20,783 nucleotides of DNA from F1-20-MAGs119 sp964556145 (GTDB taxonomy: Bacteria > Actinomycetota > Acidimicrobiia > Acidimicrobiales > Ilumatobacteraceae), in assembly GCA_964556145.1 (NCBI GenBank), contig CAZKVD010000026.1, positions 1-20,783 on the forward strand, written 5' to 3'. This document shows positions 8,210 to 15,107 of this stretch, piece by piece. The notes under the pieces were generated by a model, which worked only from the letters and a program-made list of their open reading frames with translations, made no database searches and was not told the origin of the DNA. Within the stretch, counting starts at the first letter, position 1. Each line of letters begins with the position of its first letter. The position numbers and the translations under genes were made by a program.

Positions 8210-9918
8210 GACTGCACACCTCCTGCAACCGCGGTGTCGCCACCGATGACCCGGCGCGCACTGACGCCGAAGACCTTGCCCTTGTTCATGAACTTCGACC
8301 GCGCGAGCAGAATGACCGTCGGCCGCGTGAAGAAGTAGGCGATGACCATGTCGCACAAAGTGGACAGACCAAGGAAGAAGGCGAAACCTCGAACTGAGCC
8401 GACCGTGAGGAACCACAGCACCAAAGCACCGAGCAGCGACACTGTGTCGGCAGCGAGAATGGTTTTCCACGCCGACTGGAAGCTACGGGTCGCCGAGTTC
8501 CGCAGGGTGCGACCCGCAAGAACGTCGTCTTTCAACTTCTCGAAGAACACCACGTAGGAGTCGACCGTGACACCGATCGACACGATGATGCCCGTGACGC
8601 CAGCCAGTGACAGCGCGAGGCCGTTGCGCTGCGACAGCCAAGAGATGGCGCTCCACTGCAACATGCCGGACACGGCCAGACCCCCGAGGACCACGAAAGT
8701 GAGACGGCGGTAATAGAACAACAGGAACAGCAACACCAGCGCCACGCCGAGAAGCCCCGACCAGAGGGCCGCGTTGAGCGAGTCTTGACCGAGGGTTGCC
8801 GAGACTGTTTGTGCCGTCGGCGCACTGAAGCGCACCGGTACGGCACCGAACTCGAGGATCTTGGCCAGGTCGCGCGCCTCGCGCTCGGAGAATTCGCCGG
8901 TGATCTGGACGCTTCCCGAGAAGTTGTTGGTTTGAACGACCGGTGCCGAGATCACTTCGCCGTCGAGGACGATGGCGATTTGGCCGGTTGGGCAGTTCTG
9001 CGACTTGGTGAAGCACTCGTTGGCGAGGGCATTCCACGTACCTTCGCCCTCGGAACCGTCCTTCAGGCCCACCGTGACGGACCAACCACCGTTGTTGATT
9101 TCGGCTGCTGCGTCGTTCTTGAAGACCTGACCGTCGGCTGCGGCAGGACCGGCGTAGTAGACCATGCCGTCACGGCCGTTCAACAACGCAATCTTGTCGC
9201 GTTCGTTGGTGAGCGAGATGTCGGGTGTTGCAGGCGCTGTGGTCGGCGTGATCTGAACCAACGTGGTCGTCGGGGCACCGGAGCCGACGGCCGTCGCTTC
9301 TGCGGCGACGGTCGTGCTGGTATCGGCCGGTGATGTTGTCGAAGTCGCAGACGGGATGGTTGTCGACGCCTCGGGCATCGACGTCGACGTAGCCGCGCTC
9401 GCAAAGCGCAGGCCACTGCCCGGCGCGGGCACCGTTGTCTCGACGAGCGAAGTCGACGCCCCGGCGGAAACCGTCGTCGATGTTTCGCCGCCAAGGGTTG
9501 TCGAGGTGTCACCGGCGATGGACGTCGTGGTGGCACCGGCGACCGTTGTCGAGGTGGCGTCGTTGTTCGGCATCCCGGACTGCAGAACCGGCCGCATCAG
9601 AACTTCACCGGTACGTCCGACGATGTCGAGAGCCCGCTTCTGGTCCTTCACTCCGGGCAGGTTGATGACAACAGTGTCACCCTGGCGGATGATTTCGGGT
9701 TCGGCGACGCCGATCGAGTCGACGCGCTGACGGATGATTTCGACGGCGACCGTGAGGGCGTCGGCGTCGTAGTCGCCTTGGGGTTCGAGCGTGACCGATG
9801 CGCCACCCTGTAGGTCGAGACCCAGCGACGGGCTGTTGCCCGCAACGACGTTGGCAACGAGAACGCCCACGGAAAACAGGACGATCCCGACGAGGGATGT
9901 GATGAGACGACGACGCAC
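8206..9918 (-). CDS. secD: Protein translocase subunit SecD with Thr/Ser/Ala-rich insertion
   Basis: Partner of SecF in the Sec export machine; 570 residues. It has a first membrane helix (about 5-25), the hallmark LGLDLQGGASV at 32-42, and the first part of the large extracytoplasmic P1 domain (VEIIRQRVDSIGVAEPEI, VVINLPGV). A low-complexity Thr/Ser/Ala-rich stretch then fills about residues 118-232. The second part of P1 follows (GQIAIVLDGEVISAPVVQ, FSGSVQITGEFSEREARDLA), then five membrane helices with VTGIIVSIGVTVDSYVVFFE. The start is GTG at 9918, nine bases after the yajC stop, with no clear Shine-Dalgarno sequence. Gene order yajC-secD-secF is the standard bacterial arrangement. The insertion makes the protein longer than compact SecD proteins, but the conserved parts on both sides are intact. 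Confidence 0.96.
   Translation of the reverse strand: MRRRLITSLVGIVLFSVGVLVANVVAGNSPSLGLDLQGGASVTLEPQGDYDADALTVAVEIIRQRVDSIGVAEPEIIRQGDTVVINLPGVKDQKRALDIVGRTGEVLMRPVLQSGMPNNDATSTTVAGATTTSIAGDTSTTLGGETSTTVSAGASTSLVETTVPAPGSGLRFASAATSTSMPEASTTIPSATSTTSPADTSTTVAAEATAVGSGAPTTTLVQITPTTAPATPDISLTNERDKIALLNGRDGMVYYAGPAAADGQVFKNDAAAEINNGGWSVTVGLKDGSEGEGTWNALANECFTKSQNCPTGQIAIVLDGEVISAPVVQTNNFSGSVQITGEFSEREARDLAKILEFGAVPVRFSAPTAQTVSATLGQDSLNAALWSGLLGVALVLLFLLFYYRRLTFVVLGGLAVSGMLQWSAISWLSQRNGLALSLAGVTGIIVSIGVTVDSYVVFFEKLKDDVLAGRTLRNSATRSFQSAWKTILAADTVSLLGALVLWFLTVGSVRGFAFFLGLSTLCDMVIAYFFTRPTVILLARSKFMNKGKVFGVSARRVIGGDTAVAGGVQS
8219..8224 (-). promoter_or_regulatory. Strong ribosome binding site of secF, inside secD
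   Basis: AGGAGG on the minus strand lies nine bases before the secF ATG at 8209 and decides that start against the longer open frame. It is the best Shine-Dalgarno match in the window. Confidence 0.8.
9223..9567 (-). repeat. Degenerate Thr-Ser-Thr-Thr repeat region inside secD
   Basis: About 115 codons encode repeated short patterns such as TSTTV, TSTTLGG, TSTSM and STTIPS, almost wholly Thr, Ser, Ala, Val, Gly and Pro. On the plus strand this appears as recurring GTTGTCGA(G/A)GT-like units. The segment lies within the predicted extracytoplasmic P1 region, so it would be an exposed, disordered and possibly O-glycosylated linker. Copies are diverged and vary in spacing, so it is not a precise tandem array. 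Confidence 0.8.
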
Positions 9919-9927
9919 GGGTGTTGC

Positions 9928-10299
9928 TTACTTCTCGTCGCTCGAGGCCGAACCGGACCCGGTTGCAGGGGTCGATGCGTTGATGCGGCGCGAGATCGAA
10001 CTGCGCATGACACGAACCTCGACGTTCTCGGCGATCTCAAGCCATGCAACGTCGCCGGCCTGGTCTTCGGTATCGAATCCGGAAATGAAACCGACGAGAC
10101 CGGATGCGGTCTGCACCTCGTCGCCGATTGCGAGGGCACGGTTCAACTCTTGGGCCTCGCGGCTGCGGCGGCGCTGTGGGCGGATGAGAAGGAAGTACAT
10201 GGCCACAAAAATGAGACCGAAAAAGAGCAGCTGGAAAATGGCGGCTCCGCCGCTGGAGGAGTTTTCGGCGGCAACGAGGCCAAGGGGGCTTTCGAACAT
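9928..10299 (-). CDS. yajC: Preprotein translocase accessory subunit YajC
   Basis: Small membrane protein that associates with SecDF; 123 residues. It has one N-terminal membrane helix (FQLLFFGLIFVAMYFLLI) followed at once by RPQRRR, the classical YajC signature, then a small cytoplasmic domain (IGDEVQTASGLVGFISGF ... VRVMRSSISRRI) and a Ser/Gly-rich tail. I chose ATG at 10299 (MFESPLGLVAAEN); the frame is open 20 codons further up, but that would overlap the end of tgt. The 19-base gap after tgt has no Shine-Dalgarno sequence; TACGCT ends six bases before the ATG, consistent with a leaderless promoter for yajC-secD-secF. Confidence 0.94.
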   Translation of the reverse strand: MFESPLGLVAAENSSSGGAAIFQLLFFGLIFVAMYFLLIRPQRRRSREAQELNRALAIGDEVQTASGLVGFISGFDTEDQAGDVAWLEIAENVEVRVMRSSISRRINASTPATGSGSASSDEK

Positions 10300-10305
10300 G
10301 GGCAA

Positions 10306-10311
10306 AGCGTA
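10306..10311 (-). promoter_or_regulatory. Candidate -10 box of a leaderless promoter for yajC
   Basis: On the minus strand the hexamer TACGCT is followed by six bases (TTGCCC) and then the yajC ATG. TAnnnT at this offset puts the transcription start on the start codon. No Shine-Dalgarno sequence and no convincing -35 are visible. The site lies in the 19-base gap between tgt and yajC. Confidence 0.55.
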
Positions 10312-10318
10312 GCCAGTG

Positions 10319-11416
10319 CTAGGCCCATACCCCCAGCACACGCTCGCGCAGCTCGGCAAAGGTGCCGTTCAGAATCGCCGTCCGCATCGTTGCCATCAAC
10401 GAAATCGTCCAGGCCACGTTGTGGTACGACAACAGACGGGCCGCCGTCGGTTCACCCGTCTGGAACAGGTGTCGAATGAAGGCGCGGCTGTGTCTGGCGC
10501 ACACGGCACACGCGCACTGGGCGTCCAACGGCGAGTCGTCCCGCGCATGGCGAACGTTCTTCATGTGGACCTTGCCCGTCGAGGTGAGGGCAGTGCCATG
10601 ACGACCGAGTCGCGTCTGCATCACACAGTCGAACTGATCGACACCGAGCGCCACCGCCTCGATGAGTGACGCCGGGTCACCGACGCCCATGAGATAGCGC
10701 GGGCGGTTCGAGGGCAGATGCGCGGTGGCGGCGGCGAGGGCGGGAATCATCTCTTCGCGTGTCTCCCCGACAGAAAGACCACCGATGCCGTATCCATCGA
10801 AATCGAGACCGGCCGTGTGCTTGGCGCTCGCCTCCCGCAACTCGGGCGACGTACCGCCCTGCACGATGCCGAACAACGATTGATCGGGGCGCGAATGATG
10901 ACCGCGCGCACGAACGGCCCACTCACCCGTGCGACGCAACGACAAATCGATGACCTCGGGTGGAGACGGCAACGCAGGACACACGTCGAGCACCATCTGG
11001 ATGTCGGCGCCGATCAATTGCTGGACTTCGATTGCTCGCTCGGGGGTGAAACGAACGAGAGTTCCGTCGTACGTTGATTTGAAGGTGACTCCGTCGTCGT
11101 CGATCTTCGGGCCGAGTGAGAACACCTGAAATCCCCCCGAATCGGTGAGGGTGAGACCATCCCAGCCCGAGAACTTGCCGAGCCCACCCATGTCGGCGAT
11201 GAGATCAGCCCCCGGCCGCAACATCAGGTGGTAGGTGTTCCCAAGAACGATTCGTGCGCCGACGGCTGCGTAGTCGTCGGCACTCAGGTACCTGATCGCG
11301 CCCCGCGTACCGACGGGCATGAAACACGGTGTCTCGTACGAACCGCGCGCAGTGTGGGCACGGCCCGCGCGCGCACGACCGACGGTTGCGTCGACTTCGA
11401 ATTGAACGGGGAACAC
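10319..11416 (-). CDS. tgt: Queuine/preQ1 tRNA-guanine transglycosylase
   Basis: Exchanges guanine 34 of tRNAs with a GUN anticodon for preQ1, the base-swap step of queuosine synthesis; 365 residues. Visible features: GNTYHLMLRPGAD, LTDSGGFQVFSL with the general acid/base Asp92, substrate loops GIVQGG and GLSVGE, and the nucleophile Asp263 in DQFDCVMQTR. The zinc site is Cys301, Cys303, Cys306 and His332. The loop after the nucleophile reads MQTRLGRHG instead of the common MPTRNARNG; RLGRHG variants occur in the family, but the Pro-to-Gln change is less usual. The start is GTG at 11416, three bases after the queA stop, with no good ribosome binding site, so it is probably translated by coupling to queA. 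Together with queA it supplies two successive queuosine steps. Confidence 0.95.
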   Translation of the reverse strand: MFPVQFEVDATVGRARAGRAHTARGSYETPCFMPVGTRGAIRYLSADDYAAVGARIVLGNTYHLMLRPGADLIADMGGLGKFSGWDGLTLTDSGGFQVFSLGPKIDDDGVTFKSTYDGTLVRFTPERAIEVQQLIGADIQMVLDVCPALPSPPEVIDLSLRRTGEWAVRARGHHSRPDQSLFGIVQGGTSPELREASAKHTAGLDFDGYGIGGLSVGETREEMIPALAAATAHLPSNRPRYLMGVGDPASLIEAVALGVDQFDCVMQTRLGRHGTALTSTGKVHMKNVRHARDDSPLDAQCACAVCARHSRAFIRHLFQTGEPTAARLLSYHNVAWTISLMATMRTAILNGTFAELRERVLGVWA

Positions 11417-11419
11417 GAC

Positions 11420-12436
11420 TCAACCGTTCTTTCGGGCGAGCAGCATCGCATCACCGAACGAAAGGAACCTGTACTTCTCGCGCACGGCCTCAGCGTAGAT
11501 GTCGCGCCACGAATCGCCGACGAATGCGCCGATCATCAAGAGAAGCGTCGTACGCGGCATGTGAAAGTTCGTCATCATCACATCGACCACCTGCCAACGA
11601 AAGCCGGGCGTGATGAAGAGGTCGGTTCGACCCTCGAGACGACCGGTTGCCGCTGCCGACTCGAGCGCTCGACACGACGTGGTGCCGATTGCAATGACTC
11701 GTTTCGCCTCGCGCACCGCACGCCACGTCTCTTCGGGCACGCTGTATCGCTCGGTGTGAATGTGGTGGTCGAGTGGGTTGTCCTCTTCGACGGGTTTGAA
11801 GGTGTCGAGACCCACCACCAGTTCAACGGGGACGAAACGTGCGCCACGGGCGCCAATTGCAGCCATCAGTTCGGGGGTGAAGTGCAGCCCCGCGGTCGGT
11901 GCCGCGGCCGAGGCCTCTCGGCGGGAGTACACGGTTTGGTAGCGCTCGCGGTCGACCAGAGGCGCGGTGATGTAGGGCGGAAGCGGCATTGATCCGACGG
12001 CTGCGATTGCGCCACGACGCTCGGCCGGAGTCGAGCCCCCAACGATTCGCACGATGAAGGTGTCCCCCGCCTGCGACCGACCCTCGATCCCCACGACCTC
12101 GACACCACCCGCATCGACGAGCACCTCGCCGTTGCGCACCTTGCGGCCCGGCCTCACCAAGGCTTCCCAACGCTCATCGGTGTCGTCGAGGGACTCCAGC
12201 AGCAGCACCTCGACCCGACCGCCACTTTGTCGCCGCAGGTCGAGACGCGCAGGTATCACCCGCGTCTCGTTGATGACGATGACGTCACCCTCGGTCACAA
12301 AATCAACGAGATCCGCGACGCGATGGTGAGCGATGTCGTCGAGGGCAACGAGCAGGCGCGCCGAGTCCCGTGGCTCAGCCGGATGCTGGGCAATCAACTC
12401 CTCGGGGAGGTCGTAGTCGATGTCGGACAGACGCAC
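11420..12436 (-). CDS. queA: S-adenosylmethionine:tRNA ribosyltransferase-isomerase
   Basis: Transfers and isomerises the ribosyl part of SAM onto preQ1 in tRNA, giving epoxyqueuosine; it acts right after Tgt. Length is 338 residues, normal for QueA. Motifs: FDYDLPEELIAQ-like start (DIDYDLPEELIAQHP), VINETRVIPARLDL, GGRVEVLLL, APTAGLHFTPEL, GTTSCRALES, and TNFHMPRTTLLLMIGAF. The start is GTG at 12436, four bases after the ruvB stop. There is no Shine-Dalgarno sequence; TAACCT ends exactly six bases before the GTG and could be an internal leaderless promoter located over the ruvB stop. Ends in TGA three bases before tgt. Confidence 0.96.
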   Translation of the reverse strand: MRLSDIDYDLPEELIAQHPAEPRDSARLLVALDDIAHHRVADLVDFVTEGDVIVINETRVIPARLDLRRQSGGRVEVLLLESLDDTDERWEALVRPGRKVRNGEVLVDAGGVEVVGIEGRSQAGDTFIVRIVGGSTPAERRGAIAAVGSMPLPPYITAPLVDRERYQTVYSRREASAAAPTAGLHFTPELMAAIGARGARFVPVELVVGLDTFKPVEEDNPLDHHIHTERYSVPEETWRAVREAKRVIAIGTTSCRALESAAATGRLEGRTDLFITPGFRWQVVDVMMTNFHMPRTTLLLMIGAFVGDSWRDIYAEAVREKYRFLSFGDAMLLARKNG

Positions 12437-12440
12437 TGCG

Positions 12441-13466
12441 TCAGGTTACGGGCGGCATCGACATGTGCTCGTAAGCAGCAGGAAGCGCAACCCGGCCGCG
12501 CGGCGTGCGCGAGATGAACCCTTGCTGAATGAGAAAGGGTTCGTACACATCTTCGACCGTCTCGGGTTGCTCGCTCACTGCGATCGCGAGTGTCGTCAGA
12601 CCGACAGGGCCCCCGCCGAACTGACGACACAGTGCCGACAGGATTGCCCGATCGACCTTGTCGAGACCTCGCTCGTCCACCCCGAAGACTCGCAAGGCTT
12701 CGGTTGCCGTCGCGGCATCGATGGATCCCGCGCCGTGCACTTCGGCGTAGTCGCGGACACGACGCAACAAACGGTTGGCGATGCGCGGTGTTCCGCGACT
12801 ACGGCGCGCAATTTGTGCCGCACCCTGTGCGTCGACGGGAATGCAGAGGATCCCCGCAGCACGCTGAACGATGGAGCACAGTTCGTCTTCGTCGTAGAAG
12901 TCGAGTCGACTGACAAGACCGAAACGATCTCGCAACGGGCCCGTGATCATGCCGGTGCGTGTCGTTGCCCCGACAAGCGTGAACGGCGGCAACGTGAGAC
13001 GAATCGACGACGCGGCAGGACCCTTGCCGACGACGATGTCGATCTGAAAATCCTCCATCGCGGGATAGAGGATCTCTTCGACGGGACGCGACAGCCGGTG
13101 GATCTCGTCGATGAACAGAACATCGCGCTCGGTCAACTTCGTGAGGATCGCCGCGAGATCACCGGCGCGCTCGAGGGCGGGACCGGAGGTGACGTGAAGC
13201 GCAACCCCCATCTCTTGGGCGATGATCCCGGCCATCGTCGTTTTGCCCAGACCCGGGGGCCCCGCGAGGAGAACGTGGTCGGCAGCCTGGCCACGCTGTC
13301 GGGCCGCGGTGAGAACGATGTTGAGGTGCTCTTTCAGTTCGCGTTGGCCGACGAAGTCGTCGAGCAGTCGCGGACGAAGACCAATTTCGTCGCTTTCACC
13401 CGCAATGAGATCGGCCGACACCAAGGCCTCCCCCGTGGGGTTCTTGTCGATGAACTCGTCACGCAC
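12441..13466 (-). CDS. ruvB: Holliday junction branch migration ATPase RuvB
   Basis: Hexameric AAA+ motor that drives branch migration of Holliday junctions with RuvA; 341 residues, the usual length. Visible: the RuvB-type N-terminus (RPRLLDDFVGQRELKEHL), Walker A GPPGLGKTTMA at 69-79, Walker B VLFIDEIHRL with Asp120-Glu121, sensor 1 GATTRTG, the arginine-finger region GPLRDRFG, and the C-terminal winged helix (EPFLIQQGFISRTPRGR). The start is GTG at 13466, which overlaps the last eight bases of ruvA; a G-run about seven bases upstream may serve as a ribosome binding site. It ends four bases before queA. With ruvC and ruvA it forms the normal ruvCAB operon of actinobacteria. Confidence 0.97.
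   Translation of the reverse strand: MRDEFIDKNPTGEALVSADLIAGESDEIGLRPRLLDDFVGQRELKEHLNIVLTAARQRGQAADHVLLAGPPGLGKTTMAGIIAQEMGVALHVTSGPALERAGDLAAILTKLTERDVLFIDEIHRLSRPVEEILYPAMEDFQIDIVVGKGPAASSIRLTLPPFTLVGATTRTGMITGPLRDRFGLVSRLDFYDEDELCSIVQRAAGILCIPVDAQGAAQIARRSRGTPRIANRLLRRVRDYAEVHGAGSIDAATATEALRVFGVDERGLDKVDRAILSALCRQFGGGPVGLTTLAIAVSEQPETVEDVYEPFLIQQGFISRTPRGRVALPAAYEHMSMPPVT
12443..12448 (-). promoter_or_regulatory. Candidate -10 box of an internal leaderless promoter for queA
   Basis: Minus-strand TAACCT, lying in the last codons of ruvB, is followed by six bases (GACGCA) and the queA GTG. The offset equals that seen before yajC, pdxS and the divergent pair. Being inside coding sequence, it may be coincidental. 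Confidence 0.4.
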
Positions 13467-14073
13467 GACGCGCCCCCAGAATTGACAAGGCCTCGCGCAA
13501 CATCTGGTCGAGCGCGGAGTCGTCGGCCGGTGCCAGCTCGGACATCACGTCGCGGATTTCGTCGTTGCCGTAGCCCAAGCCGAGCAACGCCTCGCGCAGG
13601 TCGGCAACGGTGGAGGAACGACCTCCGCCCACGCCCGTCGCCTGCGACCCGGACGACGGAACGGAGTCGAAGATGTCGAACTTTCCGCGCAGCTCGACCA
13701 ACAAGCGCTCGGCCGTTTTCTTGCCGACTCCGGGAACCATCGTGAGCGCCCCGATGTCGGACGTGATGACGATGTGATGGAGGCCGCGCGGTGAGTGCGT
13801 ACCCAGAATCGCAAGAGCCATCGCGGGACCGATCCCGTGGGCGCCGAGCAGAATGTTGAAACAGTCGCGGTCATCGCGCGACCCAAAGCCGAAGAGCGTC
13901 TGTGAGTCTTCTCGGATGTGGTGATGAACGTACAAGAAGCACGACGTGGTCGGTTCGAGTTCGGCAAACACGCGCGGGGTCACCGTGACGAAGTAACCCA
14001 CCCCGCCGACCTCGACCAGCACCGTCGACGGAGCAATTCGCTCGAGAACGGTTCCGCGCAGTGACGCAATCAT
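13459..14073 (-). CDS. ruvA: Holliday junction DNA-binding protein RuvA
   Basis: Tetrameric protein that grips the four-way junction and loads RuvB; 204 residues. It begins with the OB-fold domain (MIASLRGTVLERIAPSTVLVEVGGVGYFV), has the HhH DNA-binding region (ILLGAHGIGPAMALAIL and MVPGVGKKTAERLLVELR), a Ser/Gly-rich flexible linker, and the C-terminal RuvB-binding three-helix domain (ADLREALLGLGYGNDEI). The start is ATG at 14073, overlapping the ruvC stop in ATGA; AGGGA lies seven bases upstream. The frame is open upstream through ruvC, but that part shows no RuvA similarity. The eight-base overlap with ruvB suggests coupled translation of the RuvAB pair. Confidence 0.96.
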   Translation of the reverse strand: MIASLRGTVLERIAPSTVLVEVGGVGYFVTVTPRVFAELEPTTSCFLYVHHHIREDSQTLFGFGSRDDRDCFNILLGAHGIGPAMALAILGTHSPRGLHHIVITSDIGALTMVPGVGKKTAERLLVELRGKFDIFDSVPSSGSQATGVGGGRSSTVADLREALLGLGYGNDEIRDVMSELAPADDSALDQMLREALSILGARRA

Positions 14074-14609
14074 CGCGAGGTCCCTGCCGGTGCTACGAGT
14101 GCGGGCGACATTGCAAGGTGACACAAGGCAATCGCAGCGGCGTCGGCGGCGTCGGCAGGTTTCGGAACGGTCAACAGACCAAGGCGCATCTGAACCATTC
14201 GCTGAACCTGCGCCTTGTCGGCACCGCCCCAACCCGCGACGGTGTCTTTGACCTGGCTCGGCGTGTACTCGGCAACCCGGCAACCACGGCGTGCTGCAGC
14301 TGCAAGCACAACGCCACTTGCCTGGGCCACCGCAATGGCGGTTCGGACGTTTGACTGGAAAAAGACCCGCTCGACGGCGACAGCCGACGGATTGAACTCA
14401 TCGAGAATCGCCTCGATGTCGCCCTGGAGGATCGCCAGGCGCGTCGGGGTGTCGTCGTCTTTGTCGGTACGAACAACCCCGAGCGCAAGCGCCTGGGCTG
14501 ACCCCGCTTGACCCGGGGCAAGCACCGCATAGCCGCAACGCGTGAGGCCCGGGTCGACGCCAAGGACTCGACCGGTGACTCGTGATGCATCGCGAGACGG
14601 GGCGAACAT
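14070..14609 (-). CDS. ruvC: Crossover junction endodeoxyribonuclease RuvC
   Basis: Resolves Holliday junctions by symmetric metal-dependent cuts; 179 residues. The RNase H-like active site is complete: Asp19 in VLGVDPGL, Glu80 in AVERVFF, and Asp153/Asp156 in PADAADAAAIALCH. ATG at 14609 gives a short ten-residue extension before the core; it is kept because TACGGT ends seven bases before it, fitting a leaderless promoter, and no Shine-Dalgarno site supports a later start. A 42-base gap separates it from the peroxiredoxin gene, one of the few real gaps in the window, so ruvCAB may have its own promoter as well as reading from upstream. Ends overlapping ruvA (ATGA). Confidence 0.95.
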   Translation of the reverse strand: MFAPSRDASRVTGRVLGVDPGLTRCGYAVLAPGQAGSAQALALGVVRTDKDDDTPTRLAILQGDIEAILDEFNPSAVAVERVFFQSNVRTAIAVAQASGVVLAAAARRGCRVAEYTPSQVKDTVAGWGGADKAQVQRMVQMRLGLLTVPKPADAADAAAIALCHLAMSPALVAPAGTSR

Positions 14610-14616
14610 ACGTTCT

Positions 14617-14622
14617 ACCGTA
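14617..14622 (-). promoter_or_regulatory. Candidate -10 box of a leaderless promoter for ruvC
   Basis: Minus-strand TACGGT is followed by seven bases (AGAACGT) and the ruvC ATG, in the 42-base gap after the peroxiredoxin gene. No -35 match was found. The hexamer is identical to the one before the plus-strand gene at 20647. Confidence 0.55.
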
Positions 14623-14651
14623 GCGCCTGTCGGCGTCCGGAACGAGGACTG

Positions 14652-15107
14652 CTAGCGGGAGGCGTCGTTGACGGCCCGAACGAGTTCATCGACGGGTCGG
14701 AACGTGAGGCCGGCAATGGCCCGATGGGCATAGCGGATGACGCCCTGCGCATCGATCACAAAGACACTGCGTCGCGGGAAACCGAGGGGCCCCAGCGTGC
14801 CGTATTGACCGGCGACGGCTTTGTCGGTGTCGGAGAGAAGCGGAAACCCGAACCCGTGCTTGGCCGCGAATCGTTCGTGACTTGCCACATCCTGCGCCGA
14901 CACAGCCAGCACCTGGGCACCGATGTCGGTGAACTGGGCAAGGTCGTTGTTGTAGCAGTTCAACTGCTTGGTACACACCGGGGTGTCGTCGCCGGGATAG
15001 AAGACGAGAACAACCGTGCGACCTGCGAATTGGGAGAGCGAGAAATTGCTCCCACCGGTACCCGGCAGCGAGAAGTCGGGGGCCTTGTCGCCCACGCCGA
15101 CGCTCAT
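14652..15107 (-). CDS. Peroxiredoxin, Bcp/AhpC-TSA type
   Basis: Thiol peroxidase that reduces hydroperoxides; 151 residues, a complete thioredoxin-fold peroxiredoxin. The peroxidatic cysteine is Cys45 in FYPGDDTPVCTKQL, with the family Pro38 and Thr42 around it. A second cysteine, Cys51, lies six residues later; in E. coli Bcp the resolving cysteine lies five residues after the peroxidatic one, so here it is displaced by one position. The later GTLGPLGFPRRSVFVIDAQG and RPVDELV stretches are typical. The start is ATG at 15107, overlapping the yebC stop in ATGA. No Shine-Dalgarno sequence is obvious, so translation is likely coupled to yebC. Its place between yebC and ruvC is unusual, since these two are often adjacent. 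The subfamily (Bcp/PrxQ or another) is not certain. Confidence 0.92.
   Translation of the reverse strand: MSVGVGDKAPDFSLPGTGGSNFSLSQFAGRTVVLVFYPGDDTPVCTKQLNCYNNDLAQFTDIGAQVLAVSAQDVASHERFAAKHGFGFPLLSDTDKAVAGQYGTLGPLGFPRRSVFVIDAQGVIRYAHRAIAGLTFRPVDELVRAVNDASR

Noticed and set aside
9913..9930. TAAGCA six bases before the secD GTG, as an eighth leaderless promoter
   Set aside because: The last base is A instead of T, and the TAA is simply the yajC stop. It was not counted.
12420..13745. Plus-strand open frame of 441 codons
   Set aside because: It runs opposite ruvB and ruvA, both certain by motif. Its length is the usual result of high G+C codon use.
14623..14645. Possible hairpin (CGCC-tgtc-GGCG) between the peroxiredoxin gene and ruvC, considered as a terminator
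   Set aside because: The stem is four to five base pairs with no T-tract, and it sits just upstream of the ruvC start on the same strand. It cannot be called a terminator.
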